A program made the position numbers and the translations under genes. Shown piece by piece: positions 26,105 through 35,748 of a stretch of 64,000 nucleotides of DNA. Position 1 is the first letter of the stretch. Each line of letters opens with the position of its first letter. Origin of the DNA: Chengkuizengella axinellae (GTDB lineage: Bacteria; Bacillota; Bacilli; Paenibacillales; KCTC-33759); NCBI RefSeq assembly GCF_030730905.1, contig NZ_JAVAMP010000009.1, forward strand, positions 1-64,000, in the 5' to 3' direction. The notes under the pieces are model-generated. The model was not told the origin of the DNA, made no database searches, and saw nothing but the letters and a program-made list of their open reading frames with translations.

Positions 26105-26539
26105 TCATTTCCCTTTTTCAATAACCTTTTTCAAAGTGTTTAACTGACCACCATCTGCTTTTTTAATGGCGATCTTGATTAGTGGTGCAACCATTTTCAT
26201 CATACCCGATGCTTCGCATTTTGCTACAAGTGAAACCTTTGTTGTGTTATCTGCTTGTTTTGTTAAAGAGTACGTATAATCTGCTCGAAAATCACCTTGA
26301 ATTGAGGTTAATGTAAATTTTTCATTAGGATTAAATTGAGTAATAGTTGAAGTTTGTTCTTTACCTCTTGCTTTAAAGGTAAAACTTGTCCCATTGTTCA
26401 CTTGTCCAGTTGAACTCTTTTTCATATATGGAATGTTTGGCATCCATTTTGAAGCATTTTCCTCCATATCTATTAAAAATCCCCATACCTCTTCTATATT
26501 TTCATTCACTACAGTACTTTCAGAAAAAACTTCACTCAT
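26105..26539 (-). CDS. SRPBCC family protein (CoxG-like)
   Basis: A ~144-residue START/Bet v1-fold protein: FSESTVVNENIEEVWGFLIDMENASKWMP-like N-terminus, beta-strands in the middle and a long C-terminal helix after SGMMKMVAPLIKIAIKK. The fold binds hydrophobic ligands; the resemblance to CoxG-type carbon monoxide dehydrogenase subunit G proteins is general only. The ATG at 26539 has a GGGAGGAC site. The AraC regulator 75 bp upstream in the same direction probably shares its transcript. Confidence 0.7.
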   Translation of the reverse strand: MSEVFSESTVVNENIEEVWGFLIDMEENASKWMPNIPYMKKSSTGQVNNGTSFTFKARGKEQTSTITQFNPNEKFTLTSIQGDFRADYTYSLTKQADNTTKVSLVAKCEASGMMKMVAPLIKIAIKKADGGQLNTLKKVIEKGK

Positions 26540-26614
26540 TTCTTTGTCCTCCCAGATCATTTTCATTTATGATATTATCTTATTTCTTCTCCTGAAAAAT
26601 CTCTTGTAAATTCT

Positions 26615-27460
26615 TTACCTGTTCAAAGGTACAAATTTAACATCTTCCCCTTTTTGCAATTCCTCTCCATATATTTCCTTTCTCGAAGAGATATATTCAG
26701 TTGGAGACATTCCAGTAAAAGCTTGAAAGTCCTTATTAAAATGAGCCTGATCATAATATTGATTTGTTAACGCTACTTCCAACCATGAAACATCCTTAGA
26801 AGGGTCAATCGAGTTTAGAACTTGATGAAAACGAAGCACTCGTAAAAGTTTATTTGGAGTTAATCCAATGTTTTCATTGAATTTTTGAATTAAATGTTTT
26901 TGGCTTACGCCAATTTTTCTACTTATAAATTGAGTCGATGTATTGGATTGCATCTCGTTCAACTCATCTAAAGCAGGTGATATAATTTTAAAACGTTCTT
27001 TATTATATTTTAATTTTTTCAATAAAAGCTCTTCTAAAATAAGAAACTGGTTATTTATATTCTCTTCTTCGTACACTCTCTCCCTAACTTCATGAATAAA
27101 GGACTTCCATATGAGAGACATGTCTATAATCTTAGATTCTAACTCCTTCATAGAGAAATCAAAAAATGCACTGCCTCCACCAGGTTTGAATCGTATTCCG
27201 ATCATATCGCTATTTCCTAGGGACTCTACTAAAAGGTGCTGTGTATGTAGACCAACAATCCAAGCTTCTTTATTGATTTGAAAATGTTCTGGATTTGATG
27301 GGTTCATTGCCGCTCTATGATAACCTCCAAAGTTAATAATCAATTCCATATGTTCAGTTGGAAGTATTTTTTCTTTTCCAGTGGCAGTTTGTCCTTTTAC
27401 TCGCCACAAACAGTCAATAAATAATGATAATGGGTATTTGGGTGTGTATGGTATGAACAT
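26615..27460 (-). CDS. AraC family transcriptional regulator
   Basis: A 281-residue protein. The N-terminal ~150 residues match the ligand-binding domain often annotated DUF6597 (YPLSLFIDCLWRVKG, LIINFGG, FKPGGGSAFF). The C-terminal ~100 residues form the double helix-turn-helix of AraC/XylS (GVSQKHLIQKFNENIGLTPNKLLRVLRF, then QAHFNKDFQAFTGMSPTEY). It probably regulates the adjacent SRPBCC gene. Confidence 0.85.
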   Translation of the reverse strand: MFIPYTPKYPLSLFIDCLWRVKGQTATGKEKILPTEHMELIINFGGYHRAAMNPSNPEHFQINKEAWIVGLHTQHLLVESLGNSDMIGIRFKPGGGSAFFDFSMKELESKIIDMSLIWKSFIHEVRERVYEEENINNQFLILEELLLKKLKYNKERFKIISPALDELNEMQSNTSTQFISRKIGVSQKHLIQKFNENIGLTPNKLLRVLRFHQVLNSIDPSKDVSWLEVALTNQYYDQAHFNKDFQAFTGMSPTEYISSRKEIYGEELQKGEDVKFVPLNR

Positions 27461-27652
27461 TAAGTTTCCTCTCTATTTTACTCATTGTTAGATACAATTT
27501 TAACATATGTAAAGAGAGCCTTACTTTCAATGGTTTTTTTTACTAATGAATGTACGAATTCAGGAATTACCTGTTTATAGATGAACTGGTTTCAGAATGA
27601 TCAAATGGGAGTATTTCAATGAGGGCGGGCAGAAGTCTCCAATCCATGTTAC

Positions 27653-29149
27653 TTATAGTCTTTTCACAGAAAACTTTTTTAAAGTTTTTTTAGCAATTAA
27701 TCGATCATCAAAGTCGTATCTAATTCCATTTATTTCTTGATAATTCTCATGGCCTTTCCCCGCAATTAAAACTACGTCTTCACAATTTGCCATCTCAATT
27801 GCTTTTTCAATCGCTTGCTTTCTATCTACGAATAAATCATATTGATCTTTGGACTTTCCTGCACTAATAACACCAGGTTCAATATCTTTTAATATTTCTA
27901 AACCATTTTCAGTTCTTGGATTATCAGATGTAATCAAACAATAATCACTATATTTACCAACGATCTCTCCCATCATAGGGCGTTTTGTTCGATCTCTATC
28001 TCCTCCACAGCCAAATACACATATTACTTTCCTTTTCGCAAATTGTTTAATCGTTGTTAATACGTTCTCCAAGCTGTCAGGGGTATGAGAATAATCCACT
28101 ATCACTGAAAAATCCTGTCCTTCTGAAACCTTTTCAAAGCGACCATTTATACCCTCTACAGCCTCTAAAGAGGATTTTATTTCTTGTAAGTTCAGTCCTT
28201 CAGCTAAAGCTGCAGCAATGGCAGCCAATACATTATAAACACTAAATTTCCCAATTAGATTTAAACGAAAATTAGCATTGCCAGCGTACGACTCTAATCT
28301 GAATGAAGTACCTTCTGAGAAGGTTTTCACATCTTTCGCACGAACATCCGCTTCTTGATCAATTCCATATGTAATTACATGTGCTGCGGTCACTTTTTCA
28401 AAATAAACACTGGATGGATCATCTGCATTTAATATCGCTGTTTTCCTTTTCTCAGGATCTTCATTATAAATATTTCCTAACCTTGAAAAAAGAAGTGATT
28501 TAGCTTCTCTATACTGTTCCATTGTCATATGAAAATCCAAATGATCCTGTGTGAGATTCGTAAAAATAGCTGTTTTAAAATCACAACCCTTTACTCGTCC
28601 TAACTCTAAACCATGACTGGAAGCTTCCATCACGCAATATTGAGCCCCCGATTCCACCATTCGACTAAGACTTCGCTGTAGTTCCAATACATCCTGGGTT
28701 GTGTTTTTAACCTCATGGGATCGATTTCCAATTTTCATTTCAATCGTTCCCATCAACCCTGTTTGAAAACCACGGTCCTGTAAGATTTTTTCTAATAAAT
28801 ATGTAGTCGTAGTTTTCCCATTGGTACCTGTGACACCAATTAGTTTTAATTTTTGACTGGGATAATTAAAAAAGTGGTTTGAAAATATGGCTAATGCAAA
28901 TCGAGAGTTTTTTACAATAATTTGAGGAGCTTCTACATCTAATTCATAATTAGTGACAAGAGCAGCTGCACCCTGTTTTATCGCTTGGGAGGCATAGTGA
29001 TGTCCATCCATCTGAAAACCAATAATGCAAATGAATAAATCTCCAGGTTTCACTAACCTTGAATCCACTTCAATCCCTTGTATGCTTTTATTAGAATCTC
29101 CTACTATACGACTACCTGGTATGAGCTGTAACAATTCATAAAGTTTCAA
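27653..29149 (-). CDS. murE: UDP-MurNAc-tripeptide synthetase, mDAP-type (MurE)
   Basis: A 498-residue Mur ligase. The P-loop GVTGTNGKTTTT, the N-terminal MurE segment QGIEVDSRLVKPGDLFICI and the DNPR motif (SDNPRTENG), diagnostic of meso-diaminopimelate-adding enzymes, are all present. It adds the third stem residue to the peptidoglycan precursor in the cytoplasm. The TTG at 29149 has a strong AAGGAGGAA site. It is not in a division/wall cluster here but sits just downstream of asnB, so it is probably a second murE copy; that cannot be shown from one window. Confidence 0.9.
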   Translation of the reverse strand: MKLYELLQLIPGSRIVGDSNKSIQGIEVDSRLVKPGDLFICIIGFQMDGHHYASQAIKQGAAALVTNYELDVEAPQIIVKNSRFALAIFSNHFFNYPSQKLKLIGVTGTNGKTTTTYLLEKILQDRGFQTGLMGTIEMKIGNRSHEVKNTTQDVLELQRSLSRMVESGAQYCVMEASSHGLELGRVKGCDFKTAIFTNLTQDHLDFHMTMEQYREAKSLLFSRLGNIYNEDPEKRKTAILNADDPSSVYFEKVTAAHVITYGIDQEADVRAKDVKTFSEGTSFRLESYAGNANFRLNLIGKFSVYNVLAAIAAALAEGLNLQEIKSSLEAVEGINGRFEKVSEGQDFSVIVDYSHTPDSLENVLTTIKQFAKRKVICVFGCGGDRDRTKRPMMGEIVGKYSDYCLITSDNPRTENGLEILKDIEPGVISAGKSKDQYDLFVDRKQAIEKAIEMANCEDVVLIAGKGHENYQEINGIRYDFDDRLIAKKTLKKFSVKRL

Positions 29150-29308
29150 AAAATTCTTCCTCCTTATTAAGGATGGTTGTACCGATTTTATATATAAGAA
29201 CAACAAAATCATATTCAATGTTCATATGTATCTTTTTCAAACAAATAATTATTACTATATAATATGTTAATAAATTTTTAGAAATATAAACTGTCTTTTC
29301 AGAGAGGA

Positions 29309-31180
29309 TCAATTTACAAATACAGGACTTAATTCTTTGCTGCTCGACAAGTAAGTTTCATACCACAAAGCAAAGACATATATCGTCCAAATTTTTCTGG
29401 AATAATCCCCATTCCCATTTCTATGTTCTCTTAACATTTTTTCTACATACTCTAAATTGATGTAAGGTTCGATGTCACTAGATAATATTTGTTCTAAAAT
29501 GATATCTCCTTGTTTATGCTTAAGCCAATCTCTTAAAGGTACAGGAAACCCTAATTTAGGTCTATTCGTGATGAAATTTGGTATAATCCCTTCCATCGCT
29601 TTTCTCAGTACATACTTAGTTGTTCCTTCTGATATTCTATAGTTCACAGGAATTTGACGAGTTAGTTCAAATAACTCTTTATCTAGAAAAGGGACTCTTA
29701 GTTCTAACGAATGAGCCATTGTCATTTTATCGGCTTTCATTAAAATATCACCAGGCATCCATAAATTCAAATCAATATATTGCATCCTTGAAACTGGATC
29801 TAGGTGTTTTGTTTTTTGATAAAATCGGTTTGCTATTTGTAATGAATTTTCTAATAAATGTAGACTCTCTTCACCTATATTTAGGATATCTCCTTTTAAA
29901 TCCTCACTGAAGATTTTTGCATTTCCAATAAAACGTTGCTCTAATGGTGTCGTAGCTCTTAATAAATAATTTTTACCCTTCATTCCCTTAGGTAACATTT
30001 GAAATATACGGTTAAGCAAGCTTTTCATGGGTAGCCACGATAGTGCTTGTAATGCTTGAGGTTCTCTATAAATTCGATACCCTCCAAAAAGCTCATCAGC
30101 CCCTTCACCTGATAAGACAACTTTAACATGCTCTTTAGCTAGTTTAGCTACATGATACAATGCTACGGCGGAAGGATCCGCAACAGGCTCATCTTGATTC
30201 CAAATAGCTTTAGGAACACTTTCAAAAAAATCTTCCATAGATATCATTTTAGAATAATGATCTGTACCTAAATAATCTGCAGTTTGTTGAGCAATTAAAG
30301 TTTCGTTATTAGGACCTTCAAATCCAACGGAGAAAGTTTTTATCGGTTCAACAGATTTCATATAGGCTGCAATAGCGGTAGAATCAATTCCACTTGATAA
30401 AAAACACCCTCGATGAACATCACTTTGCATGTGATGAATAACTGAATCCTTCATACGCTCACGTGTTTCTTCAATAAATTCCTCAAGAGGACGTTGTTTT
30501 GGTTCAAAAGAAGGGTCCCAATATTTTTTCAGTAGTATTTTTCCATTCGAACTCACTTTAATGGTATGTGCCGGGGGTAGTTTAAAAATACCTTTGAACA
30601 TTGTTTTGGGTTCAGGAACATATTGAAATGTTAAATATTGAAATAAAGCTTCATGATCAACAGATCCTTCAAATCCGTCTACTGTTAAAATACTTTTTAT
30701 TTCTGATCCAAAGATGAACTGTTGTTCATTCCTATAATAATAGAAAGGTTTAATACCAAAATGATCTCGTGCACCAAACAACAATTGTTTATTACGATCC
30801 CAAATGACAAAGGCAAACATTCCTCTTAAATAATGAACACATCCCTCACCGTATTCTTCATATAAATGTACAATTACTTCGGTATCTGTGTTTGTTTTGA
30901 ATTGATGCCCTCTTTCTTTAAGATCTTTTCGCAGTTGCTTATAGTTATAGATTTCTCCATTAAAAATGATCCAAACAGATTCGTCCTCATTACTCAAAGG
31001 CTGATGTCCTTCTTTCAGATCAATGATAGATAATCTGCGAAAAGCTAACCCTACAGCATTGTCACTCCAATAACCACAATCATCTGGACCTCTATGAATC
31101 ATTACATTTGCCATTTTGTTCAACATATCATGGGAAGGTTCTCTATCATCAAAATATAATAAACCAGCAATTCCACACAT
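29309..31180 (-). CDS. asnB: glutamine-hydrolysing asparagine synthetase
   Basis: A 623-residue class II amidotransferase. Cys2 in MCGIAGL is the glutaminase nucleophile, RGPDD and NGEIYNY line the glutamine site, and a synthetase domain holds the pyrophosphate loop FLSSGIDST and SGEGADELFGGYR. It makes asparagine from aspartate, or amidates another carboxylate: in B. subtilis AsnB amidates meso-DAP in peptidoglycan. The neighbouring mDAP-specific murE makes that role worth considering. Long 5' spacer with no T-box found. Confidence 0.9.
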   Translation of the reverse strand: MCGIAGLLYFDDREPSHDMLNKMANVMIHRGPDDCGYWSDNAVGLAFRRLSIIDLKEGHQPLSNEDESVWIIFNGEIYNYKQLRKDLKERGHQFKTNTDTEVIVHLYEEYGEGCVHYLRGMFAFVIWDRNKQLLFGARDHFGIKPFYYYRNEQQFIFGSEIKSILTVDGFEGSVDHEALFQYLTFQYVPEPKTMFKGIFKLPPAHTIKVSSNGKILLKKYWDPSFEPKQRPLEEFIEETRERMKDSVIHHMQSDVHRGCFLSSGIDSTAIAAYMKSVEPIKTFSVGFEGPNNETLIAQQTADYLGTDHYSKMISMEDFFESVPKAIWNQDEPVADPSAVALYHVAKLAKEHVKVVLSGEGADELFGGYRIYREPQALQALSWLPMKSLLNRIFQMLPKGMKGKNYLLRATTPLEQRFIGNAKIFSEDLKGDILNIGEESLHLLENSLQIANRFYQKTKHLDPVSRMQYIDLNLWMPGDILMKADKMTMAHSLELRVPFLDKELFELTRQIPVNYRISEGTTKYVLRKAMEGIIPNFITNRPKLGFPVPLRDWLKHKQGDIILEQILSSDIEPYINLEYVEKMLREHRNGNGDYSRKIWTIYVFALWYETYLSSSKELSPVFVN

Positions 31181-31396
31181 ACTTTTGGTTTCCTTTCACT
31201 ATTATCAATTTCATATGCTTAAACCATCATTATTAACTCCTTTGTTTCATTGAACCTAAATGAATCACAAAACCTGCTATTGGTAAGTGGTACTCACAAT
31301 CATATTATTTCCACTAAAAAGAAAGAAATAACATAATTTCAAAATGTTTTAGGTATATTCTATTTTAAACCATGTCTAATGATGACTATATGTTCT
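31181..31396. other. spacer upstream of asnB
   Basis: About 215 bp between asnB and the repeat at 31397, presumably holding the asnB promoter. I looked for a T-box (tRNA-binding leader) on the minus strand and did not find the conserved GGTGG core. Confidence 0.4.
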
Positions 31397-31450
31397 GGAC
31401 CCCGAAAAAGTAATCGGAATAAGCTATAAAAGCTTAACTTTTTTGGGTAT
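31397..31450. repeat. imperfect palindromic repeat, copy 1
   Basis: GGACCCCGAAAAAGTAATCGG opens the element and ACTTTTTTGGGT closes it, so CCCCGAAAAAGT can pair with ACTTTTTTGGG. A second copy with the same ends (CCCCGAAAAGTAATCGG ... ACTTTTTGGGGT) is at 60121-60177. Internal parts differ between copies. Confidence 0.6.
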
Positions 31451-31462
31451 CTTATAAAAAAA

Positions 31463-31485
31463 GACACTGCCATAACAGCAGTGCC
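31463..31485 (-). terminator. terminator of the fixABCX operon
   Basis: On the minus strand GGCACTGC, a 7-nt loop and GCAGTGTC are followed by a T7 run, about 50 bp after the fixX stop. Standard rho-independent terminator. Confidence 0.8.
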
Positions 31486-31535
31486 TTAAGCTTAAATCTT
31501 TTTTTTATTTCTAATCCGAGAATAACTAACCTCTC

Positions 31536-31832
31536 CTATCCTAATCTAAACACAATCCCATGCCCACCTTTAGGATACTCCCATTTGATGTTCTCATGTG
31601 GGCAGCCGATACGGCAGCTTCCACATTCATGACACCCCTCATACCCTACATGCATCCGAATATCTTCCCACTTGTACACTTCTGCTGGACAAAATATGGT
31701 ACAAAGCTTATCTGGGCATTTTTCTATACAAACATCATGACTCAAAACATGCAAATGTGATTCTGTATCTGCCTTGAATCGAATGAGATATTGCTTTTCT
31801 TCTATCGTTTGCGCATTTTTCTTTTCTTCCAT
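31536..31832 (-). CDS. fixX: ferredoxin-like protein FixX
   Basis: A 98-residue iron-sulfur protein with CHECGSCRIGCP in the C-terminal part, and upstream cysteines in CIEKCPDKLCTIFCP. It is the small electron carrier of the FixABCX complex and passes electrons with FixC. The ATG at 31832 has a GAAGGTGAT site and leaves 2 bp after the fixC stop; an ATG seven codons upstream would overlap fixC. Confidence 0.88.
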   Translation of the reverse strand: MEEKKNAQTIEEKQYLIRFKADTESHLHVLSHDVCIEKCPDKLCTIFCPAEVYKWEDIRMHVGYEGCHECGSCRIGCPHENIKWEYPKGGHGIVFRLG

Positions 31833-31834
31833 TT

Positions 31835-33130
31835 TTATTTCATCACCTTCCATGCACGGTACAGGTCCTTCACAACTGTAAATGTGCCTTTTTCTTTGGT
31901 AAATGTTTTTATAGCTTCCTTTTGTTTATCTCTTTTTGAAGTGCCGTCAACGGTTAAAAAGCTGCTTGCGGCACGATTAATCATTGGAATATAATCTTTA
32001 AAATATTGTGGCTGCTCTTCAAAGGTGTGATTTGCATCCTTATACTTTTTCAAATCTTGACCGATAAAGCTATCAAGTATGGCTGTTTTATAACTGGATA
32101 AAGTCTCTTCTGAATAATCTCCTTTTTCTTTGGCTGCAATGATAGTTTCAGCTGCTAATGTTCCTGAAGCCATTGCCATATTGGAGCCTTCACGATGAAT
32201 CCCATTCACCATCTGTGCAGCATCTCCAACTAATAGTACACCGTTTCCATACAATTTCGGCATGGAGTAAAATCCACCCTCTGGAATCAGATGAGCTAAA
32301 TATTCTGCTGACTCCGCTCCCTCAATAAAAGGTCTCACCATGGGATGATTTTTCACATATTCTATTAATTCATAAGGTTTCATTTTCGCTTTAATCATAC
32401 TTGATAGAGTAGTTCCTACCCCAAGATTCAAGCTTTCTTTATTTGTATATATAAAAGCCGTTCCCAAATTCCCTTTCGTTGCGTCTCCAAATAGTTCGAT
32501 CGTAACCCCTTGATTATCCGTAACATTAAATCGATCATTAATGACGTTTTTCGGTAAATTCAAAACTTCCATTACGGTAAGTGCAACTTCTTCGGGTTTA
32601 AGTTCGTTATGATAGCCTAATTTTTTCGCTAATAGCGAGTTGACACCATCTGCAAGCACAACCACATCTGCATAAACATCCCCATCTGGACGATCCGTTC
32701 TTACCCCCACTACTTTTCCGTCTTCTACTATGCATTCCAACACTACAGTTTCATTTATTAATAAGGAACCTGCTTCAACTGCTTTATTTGCAAACCACTG
32801 ATCAAATTTGGCTCTTAAAATCGTATAGTTATTGCAGGGTTCTTTCTCCCAATCGTTATTTTTCACACTAGTCGTGACCATGGAGTTCTTATCCAACATC
32901 CAAGCTCTTTGCTCAACAATCGCTCTTTCTACAGGTGCATCCTTCCAAAATTCTGGAATGACTGCTTCCATTTGTTTGCGATAAAGCACACCACCCATTA
33001 CATTTTTCGAACCAGGGTATTCTCCACGTTCAATTTGTAAAACCTTTAACCCTGCTTTCGCACATTTATAAGCACATGAAGTACCAGAAGGTCCAGCTCC
33101 TACCACAATCACATCAAATTTTTCAGGCAT
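31835..33130 (-). CDS. fixC: ETF-quinone oxidoreductase-like flavoprotein FixC
   Basis: A 431-residue FAD protein. GAGPSGTSCAYKCAKAGLKVLQIERG is the FAD-binding dinucleotide fold (split here: GAGPSG then E at the strand end), and VLLVGDAAQMVNG carries the second FAD motif. It transfers electrons from the FixAB flavoprotein to quinone. It overlaps fixB by 8 nt and abuts fixX. Confidence 0.88.
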   Translation of the reverse strand: MPEKFDVIVVGAGPSGTSCAYKCAKAGLKVLQIERGEYPGSKNVMGGVLYRKQMEAVIPEFWKDAPVERAIVEQRAWMLDKNSMVTTSVKNNDWEKEPCNNYTILRAKFDQWFANKAVEAGSLLINETVVLECIVEDGKVVGVRTDRPDGDVYADVVVLADGVNSLLAKKLGYHNELKPEEVALTVMEVLNLPKNVINDRFNVTDNQGVTIELFGDATKGNLGTAFIYTNKESLNLGVGTTLSSMIKAKMKPYELIEYVKNHPMVRPFIEGAESAEYLAHLIPEGGFYSMPKLYGNGVLLVGDAAQMVNGIHREGSNMAMASGTLAAETIIAAKEKGDYSEETLSSYKTAILDSFIGQDLKKYKDANHTFEEQPQYFKDYIPMINRAASSFLTVDGTSKRDKQKEAIKTFTKEKGTFTVVKDLYRAWKVMK

Positions 33131-34151
33131 GTTTCAGTTCACCATCCTCTTGTTTTAATGCTGCTCTAAATTCTTCAATTAGAATCGGTAAAATTTCTAG
33201 TGCATCTCCAATAACTGAATAAGTAGAAGCGTCAAATATTGCTGCATCTGGATCTTTATTAATAGCAATAATGAGCTCTGAATTTTTCATTCCAACAACA
33301 TGCTGTACGGCTCCAGATATCCCAATGGCAAAATAAATTTTCGGTGTAACTGTAATGCCCGTCTGACCAATCTGATGGTCGTGTCCGACCCAACCTGCTT
33401 CAACAACATCGCGGCTCGCGCCAACACTGCCACCTAAAACTTCTGCTAATTCATGAATTAACGTAAAACCTTTTTCGTCTCCAAGTCCTTTCCCACCTGC
33501 AACGATAATGTCCGCTTCATCCAGCTTCAACTTTTTCTTTGTATCCTTCACAATTTCCAATACTTTTGTACGCAAGCTTTCTTCTTTCACATTCAAAGAA
33601 TCTTCAATAATTTTTCCTTTACGTCCCATTTCAGGTTGAAGGGCTTTCATTACTTTGGGTCTGACGGTTGCCATTTGTGGTCTATGTTTTTTACATAAAA
33701 TCGTAGCCATAATATTCCCACCGAAAGCTGGTCGACTCGCTTCTAACAATCTCGTTTCCACTTCTACATCCAGCATCGTTGTATCTGCTGTTAAACCCGT
33801 ACACAAATCTGTTGCAACGGCACTAGCTAAATCCTTCCCATTAGGCGTAGCTCCAAACAGAAAAATTTCAGGCTGGTATTTCTCTGCATAATAATTGACA
33901 CCCTTCATAAAAGATTCGGTGCGATAGTTTTTTAAGATGGGATCATCCATCACATACACTTCATCTGCTCCATATTCAAATATGGTTGGAATTAAATGTT
34001 TGACTTTATCTCCTAACAAAACACCAGATAAAGGAACATCAAGTTTCTCTGCAAGCTTACGTCCTGCCCCCAGCAATTCTAAGGAGACGTTTACAATCTG
34101 TCCTTCCTTTTGTTCCATATATACCCATACACCTCTGTTGTTTTCCATCAA
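33123..34151 (-). CDS. fixB: electron transfer flavoprotein alpha subunit (FixB)
   Basis: A 342-residue ETF alpha subunit. The C-terminal FAD domain has GRGLG-type AGGKGLGDE, VGASRDVVEAGWVGHDHQIGQTG (FAD phosphate site; key residues SR and GQTG) and YFAIGISGAVQH. It starts at ATG 34151 overlapping the fixA stop by 4 nt; a second ATG follows immediately. It forms the bifurcating flavoprotein with FixA. Confidence 0.9.
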   Translation of the reverse strand: MMENNRGVWVYMEQKEGQIVNVSLELLGAGRKLAEKLDVPLSGVLLGDKVKHLIPTIFEYGADEVYVMDDPILKNYRTESFMKGVNYYAEKYQPEIFLFGATPNGKDLASAVATDLCTGLTADTTMLDVEVETRLLEASRPAFGGNIMATILCKKHRPQMATVRPKVMKALQPEMGRKGKIIEDSLNVKEESLRTKVLEIVKDTKKKLKLDEADIIVAGGKGLGDEKGFTLIHELAEVLGGSVGASRDVVEAGWVGHDHQIGQTGITVTPKIYFAIGISGAVQHVVGMKNSELIIAINKDPDAAIFDASTYSVIGDALEILPILIEEFRAALKQEDGELKHA

Positions 34152-34975
34152 GCTCCACCCCTCTTTTTCTCAAAAAGTTCCGGTTTTTCAAGTAACAAAG
34201 ATACGATTTCCCGCGATTGCTGTTCCGCATTTCCTTCTATTTTTTTTCCGCCTTCTAGTTTTGGAGGGGCAAACATTTTGGCAACAATCGTTGGTGATCC
34301 TTTTAAACCAAGCTGTTTTTTATCTACATCGTTTAAATCATCCACTTTCCAAATGGTTGGTTCATAACGTGCTGCTCTGATCATATTCGGTAATGGGGAA
34401 TAGGAAACTGGATTGATATCTTTCTCCACTGTTAATAAACAAGGCATACTGGATTCAATCATCTCGTAACCATCTTCTAATTTACGTTTTACGATTACTT
34501 TTCTTGCTTTTTCATCCACTTCTTTAATTTCAATCACATTTGTAATTGGGGGAATATCCAATCTTCTAGCAATTCCTGGTCCAACTTGACCCGTATCCCC
34601 ATCAATGGTTTGTTTTCCGCAAATGATAATATCTACTGGTTTTTCTTCCAGCATTTTTTCAAACGCTTTATAAAGTGCGTAACTTGTTGCTAATGTATCT
34701 GCCCCAGCGAAAAAACGATCTGAGATAAGATAACCTTCATCTGCTCCAATCTCTACACATTTTCTAATCATCTTTACAGCATTAGGCGGCCCCATCGATA
34801 CTACAGAAACGGAACCCCCATACTTTTCTTTTAATCGAACACCTGCTTCAACGGCATGAGAGTCAAAAGGATTGAGAATTGCGGGTATTCCTCTTCTGTC
34901 TAACGTATTTGTTTTTGGATTTACTTTAATGATTCGAGTGTCAGGTACTTGTTTTACGCAAACTACGATATGCAT
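34148..34975 (-). CDS. fixA: electron transfer flavoprotein beta subunit (FixA)
   Basis: A 275-residue ETF beta subunit starting MHIVVCVKQVPDT. It has NPFDSHAVEAGVRLKEK, the AMP/FAD segment VDIIICGKQTIDGDTGQVGP (key residues GKQ, D and TGQV) and the C-terminal arm with GSPTIVAKMF. It is the first gene of fixABCX. This complex is a quinone- and ferredoxin-linked electron-bifurcating system in aerobes and diazotrophs and is also used with acyl-CoA or carnitine metabolism. GGGGAAG ribosome site. Two overlapping palindromes lie 37-65 bp upstream. Confidence 0.9.
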   Translation of the reverse strand: MHIVVCVKQVPDTRIIKVNPKTNTLDRRGIPAILNPFDSHAVEAGVRLKEKYGGSVSVVSMGPPNAVKMIRKCVEIGADEGYLISDRFFAGADTLATSYALYKAFEKMLEEKPVDIIICGKQTIDGDTGQVGPGIARRLDIPPITNVIEIKEVDEKARKVIVKRKLEDGYEMIESSMPCLLTVEKDINPVSYSPLPNMIRAARYEPTIWKVDDLNDVDKKQLGLKGSPTIVAKMFAPPKLEGGKKIEGNAEQQSREIVSLLLEKPELFEKKRGGA

Positions 34976-35012
34976 GTCTAGTATCTTCCCCCTTGTAAAA
35001 TGAAATATATAT

Positions 35013-35040
35013 CAATCACAAATTTGTGATTGTATTCACA
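35013..35040. promoter_or_regulatory. overlapping palindromes upstream of fixABCX
   Basis: CAATCACAAATTTGTGATTG (35013-35032) is a perfect 20-bp palindrome. Overlapping it, TGTGA-N6-TCACA (35025-35040) fits the Rex/FNR/CRP half-site layout exactly. A minus-strand -10-like TATATT at 35009..35004 places the second site about 35 bp upstream of the likely transcription start. Which protein binds is unknown; an NADH (Rex) or oxygen (FNR) sensor would suit an electron-transfer operon. Confidence 0.55.
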
Positions 35041-35715
35041 TAGTTAGATCTGCAATGGTCTCCACCTTTACTGGTTATCATAAGCATTGATTAGGTGGGT
35101 TTATGGATTGACTAGTATTGAATTTACCGATACAAAATAGCCTTTACACGAAAAGTAAAATACATGGATGTAATAAAACATTTATTAAGAGCATGAAACG
35201 TCTATAAATTTAGGCTGTGAGTATATATTACTTACATTGTCAAAACAAGACGTACTTGTATCGAAGTTCACTACAAGAAAGTAGTGAAACAATCACTCCT
35301 TATTTATATGAAAACATTGCAGGGTTACAGAATATATTATGAGTCAGTTACATTTTGTAAGTGTTTACATAAATGAAGTAATTTGAAAAATTGTTAATTA
35401 GATCAGTTGAATTATGTTGAATTTATATAGTGGTTAAATTAGATTTCTTGTTGTGAGTGGCTGTTTAAAACATTTCTGCGGAATTCTTGTGTGTATAGTT
35501 ATGTTTATGTTTAAGTACATAGCTATTTACGCAATTCATTGGTGGGATTTAATGTCGTTGATTGTGAAAGTTATTATTTTCACATATTATTATATCATAA
35601 TTATTTGAATATTTTGAGAAAAATTTTATTGCCATTTTAAAATCGGTCTAATGCCTAATTAAAGGTTTAAAAATATGATTGATAAAAGGGAATGATGACA
35701 TTAAGCTTATGTAAT
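35041..35715. other. 675 bp of non-coding DNA
   Basis: No gene could be supported in this AT-rich stretch. It holds one 8-bp hairpin, TTCACTAC (35267-35274) with GTAGTGAA (35281-35288), which has no U-tract. Repeated TGTGA/TCACA-like words occur, but no second clear site. Confidence 0.5.
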
Positions 35716-35748
35716 TTAAAGGTATTTGAATATCTCAAGTACCTTTAA
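35716..35748. terminator. terminator after the cysteine-rich gene trio
   Basis: TTAAAGGTATTTGA pairs with TCAAGTACCTTTAA (a 14-bp stem with one G-U pair and a 5-nt loop), 80 bp after the last stop of the leftward trio. The plus-strand side is followed by TTTTACTTT. Confidence 0.55.

Noticed and set aside
31181-31396. T-box leader for asnB
   Set aside because: The conserved T-box core was not found on the minus strand.
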